Below, piece by piece: positions 1 to 9,500 of a stretch of DNA of 64,000 nt (position 1 is its first letter; the number at the start of each line of letters is the position of its first letter). Both the position numbers and the translations under genes were made by a program. The stretch covers positions 124,001 through 188,000 of the forward strand of contig NZ_BDBX01000019.1 in assembly GCF_001613205.1 (NCBI RefSeq), read 5' to 3'. The notes under the pieces are model-generated. The model did not search any database. It worked only from the letters and a program-made list of their open reading frames with translations, and was not told the origin of the DNA. This DNA comes from Nocardia sienata NBRC 100364 (GTDB taxonomy: Bacteria > Actinomycetota > Actinomycetes > Mycobacteriales > Mycobacteriaceae).

Positions 1-710
1 GGCAGGAACGCGGCGATACCGCCGCCGGTGGGTCCCGGTCGGCGCACTCGGACGAAGCGGTCCACATTGTCGGGGACCTTCACCCGGGCGAAATGCTCGC
101 CACCGGTGCTCTCGTCCTGGACGGTCACCGCGAGATTCAGGCTCAGTCCGCTGATGTAGGGGAAGGGATGGGCCGGGTCGACGGCCAGCGGGGTCAGTAC
201 GGGGAAGACCTGATCCTGAAAATGCGCCGACAGTCGTTCCCGTTCGGCGTCGTCGAGGTCGGCCCAATCGATGATCTCGATACCCTCCGCGGTGAGCGCC
301 GGGAGCACTTCGGTGAGGAAGACCTCGGCGTGCCGGACCGCGAGATCTTGACTGCCGGCCGCGATGAGGGCCAGTTGCTCGTTCGGCGTGCGGCCGTCGG
401 CCGACCGCACCGAAAGCCCCGTTTCGGCGCGGCGTTTGAGACCGGCGACGCGGACCATGTAGAACTCGTCGAGGTTCGAGGCGAAGATCGCCAGGAATTT
501 CGCGCGTTCCAGCAACGGCAGCGAACTGTCCTCGGCCAGGGCCAGTACTCGGGCGTTGAAATCCAGCCAGCTCAACTCCCGGTTCAGGTAGCGATCGGCC
601 GGCAAACGTGGTGCGGTCCCGCCGGCGGGGATCGGGGTGGCGGCCGGAGGCGGGGTCGGGAGCACCTGCTGCTGCTTGATGGTTTCCGTATCGCTCACGC
701 CTACGATCAT
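1..710 (-). CDS. ppk: Polyphosphate kinase, N-terminal part (gene runs off the window start)
   Basis: Makes inorganic polyphosphate from ATP in the cytoplasm. The visible 236 residues match the N-terminal and head regions of Ppk1: a Pro/Ala-rich leader, then [17 protein letters not shown] and the [14 protein letters not shown] motif near residue 80. The C-terminal kinase domains lie outside the window. The ATG at 710 gives the longest start; a GTG at 698 (GTG AGC GAT), with AGGGA about 12 bases upstream, is an alternative. It is divergent from nothing in the window, and the neighbouring fbiD and gpsA match the mycobacterial ppk locus. Confidence 0.93.
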   Translation of the reverse strand, partial: MIVGVSDTETIKQQQVLPTPPPAATPIPAGGTAPRLPADRYLNRELSWLDFNARVLALAEDSSLPLLERAKFLAIFASNLDEFYMVRVAGLKRRAETGLSVRSADGRTPNEQLALIAAGSQDLAVRHAEVFLTEVLPALTAEGIEIIDWADLDDAERERLSAHFQDQVFPVLTPLAVDPAHPFPYISGLSLNLAVTVQDESTGGEHFARVKVPDNVDRFVRVRRPGPTGGGIAAFL

Positions 711-841
711 TCCCTACGAACCGGCCATGGTGCATATGCCGTAGATGACTGTTATCTCGAGTTCACGCGGTGGCGGCTGCCCGTTGGCGCGGCCGATCGG
801 GTCACGACCACCGGCCGCGCACGGGCGCAGCGATGGCGGAG

Positions 842-1531
842 TTACGCCTGACACACCTGGGAGACCACTTCGCGGACGGGAGCCGGCCAGCCGAGTTCGG
901 CGAGCAGCGCGGCGGTATCGGGGCCGGTCCCCAGTGCCTGCACCGCCGCCAGATCCTCGGCGGTATCGACATCGTGGCGCAGGCCGGGCCAGTCCCCGTG
1001 CAGCCGGACCGCGCCGTCGTCGTGGTGGTGACGCGCCGAATCCCGCCCGAACCTGGGCCGTAGCGCGGTACCGGCCGGAGCCAGCAGCGCCGCGGTACCG
1101 GTGCCCCCGTGGTCGGCCACGAACGCGCGGGTGCGGTGGGCGGTCGCCAGGACCGCGGACAGTTCCGGCGTGCGCAGGGCCGGCAGGTCGGCCTGCAGGG
1201 CCAGGACGGTCACCTCGCCGTGCCGTACCCGTAGCGCCGCTGCCGCGGTGGACAGGGCGGTGTTGAGGGGATCGGGGTCGGTGGTGGCACTGCGGGGTTC
1301 GGGATGGACGGTGGCGCCGAGCGCGCGGGCCGCGCGGGAGACCACGGGATCGGGGGTGACCACGGTGATCGAGGCGATCTCCGGGGCCGCCGCGGCCGCG
1401 CGCACGGTATCGGTCAGCATGGCCAGGACCAGCCGGGACCGCTGAGCGGGGGCCAGGACCCCGGCCAGCCGGCTCTTGGCGCTTTCCAGGGTTTTCACCG
1501 CGATGACGGCGTGCACGGTGTGCGGGCACAT
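842..1531 (-). CDS. fbiD: Phosphoenolpyruvate/2-phospholactate guanylyltransferase of F420 synthesis
   Basis: CofC/FbiD family enzyme that activates phosphoenolpyruvate (2-phospholactate in archaea) with GTP, the first committed step to coenzyme F420. The 229-residue protein is close to the usual length of about 215. It opens with [15 protein letters not shown] (residues 9-23), the nucleotide-binding N terminus, and has ALQADLPAL near residue 112, typical of the metal-binding part of the family. Its place between ppk and gpsA is the same as in M. tuberculosis, which supports FbiD rather than another nucleotidyltransferase. Start ATG at 1531 lies 30 bases from the divergent gpsA start, so the two promoters share a very short region. 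Confidence 0.88.
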   Translation of the reverse strand: MCPHTVHAVIAVKTLESAKSRLAGVLAPAQRSRLVLAMLTDTVRAAAAAPEIASITVVTPDPVVSRAARALGATVHPEPRSATTDPDPLNTALSTAAAALRVRHGEVTVLALQADLPALRTPELSAVLATAHRTRAFVADHGGTGTAALLAPAGTALRPRFGRDSARHHHDDGAVRLHGDWPGLRHDVDTAEDLAAVQALGTGPDTAALLAELGWPAPVREVVSQVCQA

Positions 1532-1561
1532 GGCCCCATCCTGTCATGGCATATTGGGCTG

Positions 1562-2557
1562 ATGACGAGGGCGGCGGTACTGGGTGCAGGATCGTGGGGC
1601 ACGGCATTCGGGAAGGTGTTGGCGGAGGCGGGAACCGAGGTGACCATCTGGGCGCGCCGGCCCGAGGTCGCCGAGGCGCTGGCCACCGACCACCGCAACC
1701 CCTATTACCTACCGGGAGTGCAGTTGCCGCCGGTCGCGGCGACCGACGACTACGCGCGGGCCCTCGACGGCGCCGATATCGTGGTCCTCGCGGTGCCGTC
1801 GCAATCACTGCGCGCGAATCTGAAGATCTGGTCACCGGCCATCGGCTCCGACGCCACACTGCTGAGTCTGGCCAAGGGGATCGAAAACGGCACCCTGCTG
1901 CGGATGAGCGAGGTGATCGCCGAGGTCAGCGGTGCCGCGCCGGACCGGATCGCGGTACTGTCGGGCCCCAACCTGGCCAAGGAGATCGCCGCCGGGCAGC
2001 CCGCGGCCACGGTGATCGGCTGCGCCGATGCCGAACGGGCCGCCGCGGTGCAGCGCGCCTGCGTGACCGGTTACTTCCGGCCCTACACCAACACCGATGT
2101 GATCGGCTGCGAACTCGGCGGCGCCTGCAAGAATGTCATCGCCCTGGCCTGCGGGATCGCCTCGGGAATGGGTTTCGGCGACAACTCCCTCGCGGGGCTG
2201 ATGACCCGGGGGCTGGCCGAGATCATCCGGCTCGGTGTGGCGCTGGGCGCCGAACCGGTGACCCTGGCCGGGCTGGCCGGCGTCGGGGACCTCATCGCGA
2301 CCTGTACCTCGCCGTTGTCCCGGAACCGCTCCTTCGGGCAGGTCCTCGGTAGCGGTGGGTCCATGCAGGCCGCACAGGAGGCGACACACGGCCAGGTCGC
2401 CGAAGGGGTGAAATCGTGCACCTCGGTGCGCGCACTGGCCGCGGCGAAGAATGTCGAGATGCCGCTCACCGAGGCCGTGCACCAGGTGTGCCACGAAGGA
2501 CTGGCGGTGCAGACGGCAGTGGAGAAGCTGCTGGGCCGACAGATAAAACCGGAATAG
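1562..2557 (+). CDS. gpsA: NAD(P)-dependent glycerol-3-phosphate dehydrogenase
   Basis: Reduces dihydroxyacetone phosphate to sn-glycerol-3-phosphate for phospholipid synthesis. The 331-residue protein begins [17 protein letters not shown], the Rossmann dinucleotide motif (residues 8-13). It also carries [11 protein letters not shown] and [16 protein letters not shown], which holds the catalytic lysine. The ATG at 1562 was chosen because it places the Rossmann strand at the N terminus as in the family; the reading frame is open further upstream but overlaps fbiD antisense. The downstream gene, on the same strand, is ddl. Confidence 0.97.
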   Translation: MTRAAVLGAGSWGTAFGKVLAEAGTEVTIWARRPEVAEALATDHRNPYYLPGVQLPPVAATDDYARALDGADIVVLAVPSQSLRANLKIWSPAIGSDATLLSLAKGIENGTLLRMSEVIAEVSGAAPDRIAVLSGPNLAKEIAAGQPAATVIGCADAERAAAVQRACVTGYFRPYTNTDVIGCELGGACKNVIALACGIASGMGFGDNSLAGLMTRGLAEIIRLGVALGAEPVTLAGLAGVGDLIATCTSPLSRNRSFGQVLGSGGSMQAAQEATHGQVAEGVKSCTSVRALAAAKNVEMPLTEAVHQVCHEGLAVQTAVEKLLGRQIKPE

Positions 2558-2612
2558 CCACACCGGTGGTCCGGCACGGTTGGCGGGTGCCCCGGCAGGG
2601 TACGGTTCGGTC

Positions 2613-3728
<1,116 letters not shown>

Positions 3729-3734
3729 CCGGGC

Positions 3735-4328
3735 TCAGTTCGGCAGTTCGCCCGGGTCGATCGGGCGGGCCGGCAGCTGCGCGGTGAGGGTATCCGAAAC
3801 CGCCTGCAGGGGCGTCGGGCCGGACCCGTCGGGAACCGTGAGGGCGATATAGGTTTCGCGATCCACCGCGAACCAGGTGGCCGTGGCGGCCGCGTCGTCG
3901 CGGACCTCGAACCACTGCACATCGTCGACCATCTGTAACGGGGACGCCCGGTTGAACTCCAGGGGGCGGTCGAGTCCGCAGCGCAGCACGATCGGTTCAC
4001 CGCCTTCGGGCCGCTGCCAGGCCGTCGTCGCCGGCGGCACCGGTTCGACGAGGGTGGCGCGGGTGTATTCGCCGAGGTCGGCGGGCAGTGCGGGCAGCAG
4101 GGTGGCACAGGCGGAACCGTCGGCCGCGGGCGCCGGAACCGGGCCCAGTGCCAGCGGTTCGCGTTCGACCGGTGTGCGCGCGGCGATGACCGCCGCGACC
4201 ACCACGCCGATCAGCACCGCGATCGGCAGCGCGACCGCGGTCGCGATGAGCGCGGGCGAATATCCGCTACGCTCGGCGCCGCTGCTGTCCGGGGTATCGG
4301 TGTCGTCGTCCGGCGATGTCCCCGGCAT
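3735..4328 (-). CDS. DUF3515 membrane-anchored protein
   Basis: A 197-residue protein with a short acidic N terminus, one membrane segment at about residues 24-50 and an exported domain of about 145 residues. The domain holds two cysteines (ACATLLPAL and VLRCGLDRP) that could form a disulfide. It matches the actinobacterial DUF3515 family, which has no known function; the family sits between ddl and thiL in mycobacteria too. The ATG at 4328 has GAAAGGA about 10 bases upstream. It is convergent with ddl, with only 6 bases between the stops. Confidence 0.8.
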   Translation of the reverse strand: MPGTSPDDDTDTPDSSGAERSGYSPALIATAVALPIAVLIGVVVAAVIAARTPVEREPLALGPVPAPAADGSACATLLPALPADLGEYTRATLVEPVPPATTAWQRPEGGEPIVLRCGLDRPLEFNRASPLQMVDDVQWFEVRDDAAATATWFAVDRETYIALTVPDGSGPTPLQAVSDTLTAQLPARPIDPGELPN

Positions 4329-4589
4329 CCTCGGCGGTCCTTTCGTCAGCGCGTACGCGGTGGGCGGGGCGCATGCGGGGTCCCGGCCGCCGCGCCTGGT
4401 CACCGGGCACAGGGTACCGTCGTGCGGGGAGCGGCGAAGTACCGGCCGGGCGCGCGGGATCGGGGAGCCGCGTCGTCGGGGGTGCGGCGGAGCGGCGTTC
4501 CGCCGGTGGATACACGGTCGGCGTTGTCCGGGCCGGCGAGGCGGCGGCCGGTGCCGTCGGTGGCAGCAGCGAGTGAGGAAGGTCCCACC

Positions 4590-5591
4590 ATCAGTACAGG
4601 ACCCACAGTGCGCGAGGTGGGCGAATTCGCCCTCATCGCCCGGATCAACGCGGGCCGGGAACAGGGGCCCGCCGTGCAGCTGGGCCCCGGCGACGACGCG
4701 GCGGTGCTGGCGGCGGCGCGTGGGCGCTACGTGGTGAGCACCGATATGTTGATCGAGGACCGGCATTTCCGGCTGGACTGGTCGCCCGCCGAGGACGTCG
4801 GCCGTAAGGCGATCGCCCAGAACGCCGCCGATATCTACGCGATGGGCGCCGAACCGGTCGGCTACGTGGTTGGCCTCGGGGTACCGGAACGGACCCCGGT
4901 GGATTTCGTGACCGGCCTCGCGGACGGGTTCTGGGCGGAGGCGACACGGGCGGGAGGCTCGGTCGCCGGTGGGGATATCGTGCGCAGTCCGCAGGTGGTG
5001 ATTTCGGTGACGGCTTTCGGTGACCCGCTGGGCGAAGAACCGGTGACCCGATCCGGTGCGCGGCCCGGTGGGCTCCTCGCGATCGCCGGGCGGCCGGGCT
5101 GGTCGGCGGCCGGTTACGCCGTACTCGTGGGCGGGCACTCGCCGGAGTCCGGTCCGGGTGCGGCGACGGCTGTGGCCGCGCACCGTGCCCCGCGACCTGC
5201 CTACGACCTCGTTCGTGCCGCCGTCACCGGGGCGCATCCGCCGGTGGCGCTCACCGATATCTCCGACGGGCTTCTCGCCGATATCGGGCATCTGGCCGAA
5301 TCTTCCGGAGTCGCCATCGATGTGCGTTCGGCGGCGTTACGCGATACCGAACTCGAGGAGTGCGCGACTTTCCTGGAAATCGATGCGCGGCAATGGATTC
5401 TGACCGGGGGTGAGGATCATGTGTTCGCCGGCGTCTGGCCGTCAGGGTCGCCGGTGCCACCCGGATGGACCGTCATCGGCGAAATCGAGGCCGGTCAGGG
5501 GGTGACCGTGGACGGCGCGCGGTACCGCGGTCCGCAGGGCTGGGAAGCATTCTCCGGGACGGACTCGGCGAATGTCGGCCACTCACGATAG
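4590..5591 (+). CDS. thiL: Thiamine-monophosphate kinase, likely non-canonical ATC start
   Basis: Phosphorylates thiamine monophosphate to thiamine diphosphate. Seen: [55 protein letters not shown] and [13 protein letters not shown], all typical ThiL motifs. The start is unusual. The strong Shine-Dalgarno GAGGAAGG at 4575-4582 is 7 bases before an ATC at 4590, which would give a 333-residue protein beginning [15 protein letters not shown] after the first residue, a natural family start. The next in-frame GTG, at 4608, is too far from that site, and GTGs at 4551 and 4560 have no ribosome binding site. Length 333 equals the length I recall for the M. tuberculosis enzyme. Start assignment is inference; the function is secure. 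Confidence 0.92.
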   Translation: MSTGPTVREVGEFALIARINAGREQGPAVQLGPGDDAAVLAAARGRYVVSTDMLIEDRHFRLDWSPAEDVGRKAIAQNAADIYAMGAEPVGYVVGLGVPERTPVDFVTGLADGFWAEATRAGGSVAGGDIVRSPQVVISVTAFGDPLGEEPVTRSGARPGGLLAIAGRPGWSAAGYAVLVGGHSPESGPGAATAVAAHRAPRPAYDLVRAAVTGAHPPVALTDISDGLLADIGHLAESSGVAIDVRSAALRDTELEECATFLEIDARQWILTGGEDHVFAGVWPSGSPVPPGWTVIGEIEAGQGVTVDGARYRGPQGWEAFSGTDSANVGHSR

Positions 5592-5602
5592 GTTGTGCGG
5601 TC

Positions 5603-6286
5603 ATGAGCACGAAACCACTCGTGGAAATCATCGATCCGGGCTGGGCGAAGGCACTGGATCCGGTCGCCGACCGTATTGCGGAGATGGGCGAATTCCTGCG
5701 TGCCGAGAACGCCGCGGGCCGCGGGTATCTCCCCGCCGGGGAGAATGTGCTGCGTGCTTTCCAGGAACCGTTCGAGGCCGTCCGGGTGCTGATCGTCGGC
5801 CAGGACCCCTATCCCACTCCGGGTCACCCGATGGGACTGAGCTTCTCGGTGGCGCCGAATGTTTCGCCGGTACCCCGCAGTCTGGCGAACATCTTCGCCG
5901 AATACTCCAAGGACCTGGGCCATCCCACCCCGAGCTGCGGCGACCTGAGCCCCTGGTCGCGCCAGGGTGTGCTGATGTTGAACCGGGTCCTCACGGTATC
6001 GCCGGGCAAACCGGCCTCCCATCGCGGCAAAGGGTGGGAGAAGGTCACCGAGCAGGCGATCGCGGCCCTGGTGGCGCGCGACGAGCCGCTGGTGGCAGTG
6101 CTGTGGGGCCGGGACGCCGCCTCGCTGAAACCGGCGCTGGCCGCGGCGGAGGTGCCCAGTATCGAATCCGCGCATCCGTCACCGCTGTCGGCATCACGAG
6201 GGTTTTTCGGCTCACGTCCGTTCTCCCGGGTCAACGAACTGCTGGACGAACTCGGCGCCGAGCCGGTGGACTGGCGCCTGCCCTGA
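5603..6286 (+). CDS. ung: Uracil-DNA glycosylase, family 1
   Basis: Removes uracil from DNA to start base excision repair. The 227-residue protein has the catalytic GQDPYP at residues 66-71 (Asp68), the GLSFSV segment, [15 protein letters not shown], and the C-terminal [19 protein letters not shown] with the conserved His. Start ATG at 5603 is 11 bases after the thiL stop, so the two are probably cotranscribed. Confidence 0.97.
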   Translation: MSTKPLVEIIDPGWAKALDPVADRIAEMGEFLRAENAAGRGYLPAGENVLRAFQEPFEAVRVLIVGQDPYPTPGHPMGLSFSVAPNVSPVPRSLANIFAEYSKDLGHPTPSCGDLSPWSRQGVLMLNRVLTVSPGKPASHRGKGWEKVTEQAIAALVARDEPLVAVLWGRDAASLKPALAAAEVPSIESAHPSPLSASRGFFGSRPFSRVNELLDELGAEPVDWRLP

Positions 6287-6323
6287 GTGGGCGTCGAACG
6301 AGAAACAAGAAGAGGAGCACACC

Positions 6324-6563
6324 ATGAAACTGCGCGGCATCACCGCCTCGCTCGCGCTGGGCGCCGCCCTGACGGGGGCGGCCGGAGCGACGGCCGGAGC
6401 GGCCCCGCTGACTCTGGAACCGATGAGTCCGGCGACCGAGCCCGCGGCCCCGATCGCCGAGGATTTCACCTCGAGCGGCTCGTCCACGATTTCGGCCTCG
6501 GTGAACGCCAAAGGCGCCTGCCTCTTCCAGCGGACCCTGAGCGCCATGGACCTGGACTGCTGA
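6324..6563 (+). CDS. Small secreted protein, 79 residues
   Basis: No function recognised. The protein begins MKLRGITASLALGAALTGAA with a short positively charged N terminus and hydrophobic core, then Ala-rich cleavage candidates near residues 25-28, so the mature peptide would be about 52 residues. The mature part is Pro/Ala/Ser/Thr-rich and ends in two cysteines (AKGACLFQRT and MDLDC at the C terminus) that could form one disulfide. GAAGAGGAG about 7 bases before the ATG is a strong ribosome binding site. It lies 37 bases after ung. Confidence 0.7.
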   Translation: MKLRGITASLALGAALTGAAGATAGAAPLTLEPMSPATEPAAPIAEDFTSSGSSTISASVNAKGACLFQRTLSAMDLDC

Positions 6564-6601
6564 TTCGCCGGTTCGTACGGCGTAACGCCCGCATATTTGC
6601 G

Positions 6602-7477
6602 ATGCTGAAAATCGTGAGTAATGCGAACAATCTGCTCGATCCCGTCCAGCTGCGGTTACGCGGCCGGGGCGGGATCGAGCTCGTTGCGGACCAGTACGGC
6701 CCACCGGACGGCCCGGCCGTGCTCTTCCTGCACGGCGGCGGCCAGACCCGGCATTCCTGGAAACAGACCGGTGCCCAGCTCGGCGCGGCGGGGATCCGGG
6801 CGGTCACGCTGGACGCGCGCGGCCACGGTGACAGCCAATGGGCCTTCGATCGTGACTACCGCTACGAGGCCATGGTCGGCGATGTACTCGCGGTTCTGGA
6901 CCAGCTGGGCGGTGGCCCGGTGGTGGTGGTCGGTGCCAGTATGGGCGGGATCACCGGTCTGCTGGCCACCGCGGCCCCGGGCGGCGACGCGATCGGCGCG
7001 CTGGTCCTGGTGGATATCGTCACCCGGCCCGAGCCCGAAGGCGTCAACCGCGTGCTCACCTTCTTGAGCAAGAATCCCGACGGGTTCGCCACCCTGGAGG
7101 AGGCCGCCGACGCCGTGGCCGACTATCTCCCGCACCGACCTCGGCCGAAATCCAACGCGGGACTATTGCGTAACCTGCGCAAACGTGAAGGTCGCTGGTA
7201 CTGGCACTGGGATCCGGGCATTCTCGGCGACAAAGCCGCCGACCCCGACGAGATGGCCCGCACCCTGGAGGGCGCGGCACGGGCACTCGATATTCCGGTC
7301 CTGCTGGTGCGGGGGCTGCAGTCGGATGTGGTGAGCGCCGCGGGTGCCGCGGAGTTCCTCGAGCTGGTCCCGCATGCCGAGCTGGTCGAAATCGGCAATG
7401 CCGCACATACGGCCGCCGGCGACGACAACGACGCGTTCACCGAGGCGGTCGCGAAGTTCGTCACACGGGCTCGCTGA
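6602..7477 (+). CDS. Alpha/beta-hydrolase fold protein
   Basis: A 291-residue alpha/beta hydrolase of unknown substrate. Seen: FLHGGGQTRHSW (oxyanion-hole HGGG), GASMGG nucleophile elbow with Ser113, DARGHGDSQW, and a C-terminal NAAHTAAGD that supplies the catalytic His; a loop Asp follows LVRGLQSD. It resembles epoxide-hydrolase or lactonase-like cytoplasmic enzymes. The start is uncertain: ATG at 6602 (MLKIVSNANN) or GTG at 6614, neither with a clear Shine-Dalgarno site. It follows the small secreted protein by 38 bases. Confidence 0.87.
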   Translation: MLKIVSNANNLLDPVQLRLRGRGGIELVADQYGPPDGPAVLFLHGGGQTRHSWKQTGAQLGAAGIRAVTLDARGHGDSQWAFDRDYRYEAMVGDVLAVLDQLGGGPVVVVGASMGGITGLLATAAPGGDAIGALVLVDIVTRPEPEGVNRVLTFLSKNPDGFATLEEAADAVADYLPHRPRPKSNAGLLRNLRKREGRWYWHWDPGILGDKAADPDEMARTLEGAARALDIPVLLVRGLQSDVVSAAGAAEFLELVPHAELVEIGNAAHTAAGDDNDAFTEAVAKFVTRAR

Positions 7478-7544
7478 CCGGGACCGGCCGAGCCCGCCAC
7501 GGACGGCGGGCGGCGCGAATCCGGCCCCGCGCGGCCGCGGACGG

Positions 7545-8330
7545 TCAGCTCGGTCCGGAATAGTCCGGGGTGCGTTTGGCGAGGAACGCGTCCACACCCT
7601 CACGACCGGTCGGACTGCCCGCGGCCGCTCCTATCGCATCGCGTTCGGCGTCCAGTTGCTCGCCGAGGGTCGCGGTGGCCGACCGGCTCAGCAGCGTCCG
7701 GATCGAGGCGTAGCTCGCGCGTGGTCCGCGCGCCAGAGTGCGGGCGAGTTCGCGGGCGTCGTCGCGGACTGTCTCGTCGCTGCCGGCGATACGCGCCAGA
7801 ATCCCGAGGCGCTGGGCCTCGGCGGCATCGAGTACGGCGTCGGTCAGCAGGATCTCGCGGGCTTTGGCCGCACCCACCAGCCGGGGCAGCGTCCACGACA
7901 TACCGCCGTCGGGACTGAGTCCGACCCCCGGATAGGCGGGGCGCATCCGGGTACCGGGGCCCCCGATCGCGATATCGGCGGCACAGACCAGGCTCATCCC
8001 GGCGCCGGCGGCCCAGCCGTGGACCGCGGCGACCACCGGCACCGGCGCGCTGTCCAGCGCCCGGACGAAAACGTGCAGGGTATCGGCCAGTTGGTACAGG
8101 TGTGCGGCGCGGTCGGGCGCCGCCGCGAAATCGCGCACATCGCCACCGGCGCAGAAATTGGGCCCCGCGCCGGTGAGCAGTACGGCACCGATATCCGATC
8201 CCGGGTCGGCCAGGGCGGCGGTGCCCGCGGCGACCCCGGCGAAATCCAGTGAGGTGCCCTTGGCTGCGGTGGACAGGGTGATCTCCAGGACCCCGTCGTC
8301 GATGCGGACGTATTCGGCTTCGGTGCTCAT
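7545..8330 (-). CDS. Enoyl-CoA hydratase/isomerase family protein, PaaG-like
   Basis: Crotonase-fold CoA enzyme of 261 residues. The oxyanion-hole segments FCAGGDVRDFA and HGWAAGAGMSLV are present. The position of the first catalytic glutamate in classical hydratases is not Glu here (PAYPGVGLS), while SPDGGMSWTLPRLVG carries the Asp of the PaaG/isomerase subgroup. I therefore infer a ring-forming or double-bond isomerase rather than a hydratase. The C-terminal FLAKRTPDYSG segment is typical. It is convergent with the alpha/beta hydrolase, with 67 bases between stops. Confidence 0.85.
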   Translation of the reverse strand: MSTEAEYVRIDDGVLEITLSTAAKGTSLDFAGVAAGTAALADPGSDIGAVLLTGAGPNFCAGGDVRDFAAAPDRAAHLYQLADTLHVFVRALDSAPVPVVAAVHGWAAGAGMSLVCAADIAIGGPGTRMRPAYPGVGLSPDGGMSWTLPRLVGAAKAREILLTDAVLDAAEAQRLGILARIAGSDETVRDDARELARTLARGPRASYASIRTLLSRSATATLGEQLDAERDAIGAAAGSPTGREGVDAFLAKRTPDYSGPS

Positions 8331-8369
8331 GGCCGCGACATTACTGCGCGCGGCCGCGCCGGGATATCG

Positions 8370-8888
8370 CTACGGCCGCACCATGCGGATCTCGGTGGCC
8401 GTGGCGAAACGCTCGGCCCGCGCGGTGCCGTCGGGGACGAAACCGTATTTGGTGTAGAAGGCGCGGGCCCGGGGGTTGTCTTCGAAGACCCACAGCGAAC
8501 ACGAGCGCTCCGGTTCGAATACCGCATCCAGCAGGGCCCGGGCCAGCCCGCTGCCGTACCACTCGGCGCGGACGTACATGGCCTGCAGCTCCCGCTCGGC
8601 GACCGCGGGGGCGTCGCGGGGCGGGCCGTAATGGACGAACCCGGCGATATCGTCGCCCGATTCCGCGACCAGGATCCGCCCGCGGTGGTGGCCGGCGATG
8701 CGCTCCCAGTTCGCGGCGCGCCGATCGAGATCGAAGGCGGCCAGCACATGGTCGGGAACCAGGCCCCGATAGGCCTCGCGCCAGCAGGCGATATGACAGG
8801 CGGCCAGGGCCCGGGCATGGGCGGGTCGCAGCGCCGTGAGCGTCCAGGGGGCGTCCGCGCTGCGCGGATCACCGGCTCGGCTACTCAT
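8370..8888 (-). CDS. GNAT family N-acetyltransferase
   Basis: A 172-residue acyl-CoA-dependent N-acyltransferase, substrate unknown. The core shows ILVAESGDDIAGFVHYG (beta4), LQAMYVRAEWYGSGLARALLD (acetyl-CoA pyrophosphate loop; Gln/Arg-x-x-Gly-x-Gly/Ala type, here AEWYGSGLARAL), and VFEDNPRARAFYTKYGFVPDG, the usual C-terminal signature. Start ATG at 8888 has GGAGCAGCAG just upstream. It follows rpmB on the same strand but is separated from it by a very strong hairpin at 8911-8962. Confidence 0.88.
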   Translation of the reverse strand: MSSRAGDPRSADAPWTLTALRPAHARALAACHIACWREAYRGLVPDHVLAAFDLDRRAANWERIAGHHRGRILVAESGDDIAGFVHYGPPRDAPAVAERELQAMYVRAEWYGSGLARALLDAVFEPERSCSLWVFEDNPRARAFYTKYGFVPDGTARAERFATATEIRMVRP

Positions 8889-8910
8889 CTGCTGCTCCTT
8901 CGCCGGAAAG

Positions 8911-8962
8911 CGATACGACCTCGCCCCGGCTCCTGTGGTGGAGCCGGGGCGAGGTCGTATCG
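8911..8962 (-). terminator. Perfect 22-bp hairpin, terminator of rpmB
   Basis: Two perfect 22-base arms (8911-8932 and 8941-8962) flank an 8-base loop. On the minus strand the hairpin begins 29 bases after the rpmB stop and is followed by CTTTCC. It probably ends rpmB transcription before the GNAT gene. The arms are long enough to act in both directions, but nothing converges from the other side. Confidence 0.85.
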
Positions 8963-8990
8963 AAGAACTGAGAAACCGGTTACCCGGTGA

Positions 8991-9182
8991 TCAGCCGCGG
9001 ACCACCTTGCCCGCCTTCAGGCAGGAGGTGCACACGTTCATCCGGCGGGTGTTGCCCGGGGCGACCTGCGCCCGCACGGTCTGGATATTCGGGTTCCAGC
9101 GACGGTTGGTGCGCCGGTGCGAATGCGAGACCGATTTACCGAAGCCGGGGCCTTTGGCGCAGACGTCGCAGACGGCAGCCAT
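8991..9182 (-). CDS. rpmB: 50S ribosomal protein L28, zinc-ribbon form
   Basis: Large-subunit ribosomal protein of 63 residues. It has two CxxC pairs, CDVC at residues 5-8 and CTSC near residue 51, so it is the zinc-binding form; actinobacteria often carry a second, cysteine-free copy made under zinc starvation. The [15 protein letters not shown] core is typical. Start ATG at 9182 is preceded by AAGGAG with good spacing. Confidence 0.96.
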   Translation of the reverse strand: MAAVCDVCAKGPGFGKSVSHSHRRTNRRWNPNIQTVRAQVAPGNTRRMNVCTSCLKAGKVVRG

Positions 9183-9500
9183 AGTCGCGAACTCCTTCAT
9201 GTCATCATGGGGGACCAGCCACCGGTACAGCGGTCGATCCTGGTCAATGTCGTCATGCCCGCCGACGAGCATCGGCGGATTCGATGACCATCGGAGAGCG
9301 CCGGCCGATAACGGCCGCGCCAGGCAACCCTGCAAGGGTAGCCCGACCCGCTGCGATCCACCAAACCGGGGCCGATCGATCACACCGCGGCCGAACCACC
9401 GACCCGACCGAGACACCATATCGCCGCGGCCCGGTCCGGGTCGCGGTGTCGGGAGCGGCCGCTAACCTGGCGTTCGACTTGTGCGACGACGAGGAACGAG
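9183..9500. promoter_or_regulatory. Divergent intergenic region rpmB / fakA-like
   Basis: This 318-base stretch holds no gene. It must contain the promoters of rpmB (leftward) and the FakA-like gene (rightward). GGTCAA at 9242-9247 reads TTGACC on the minus strand and is a possible -35 for rpmB. TAACCT near 9464 is a possible -10 for the rightward gene. Neither is certain. No tRNA-like fold was found. Confidence 0.35.

Noticed and set aside
4329-4589. Possible riboswitch (TPP) before thiL
   Set aside because: No CTGAGA or ACCTGATC-like core of the TPP aptamer is visible in the leader.
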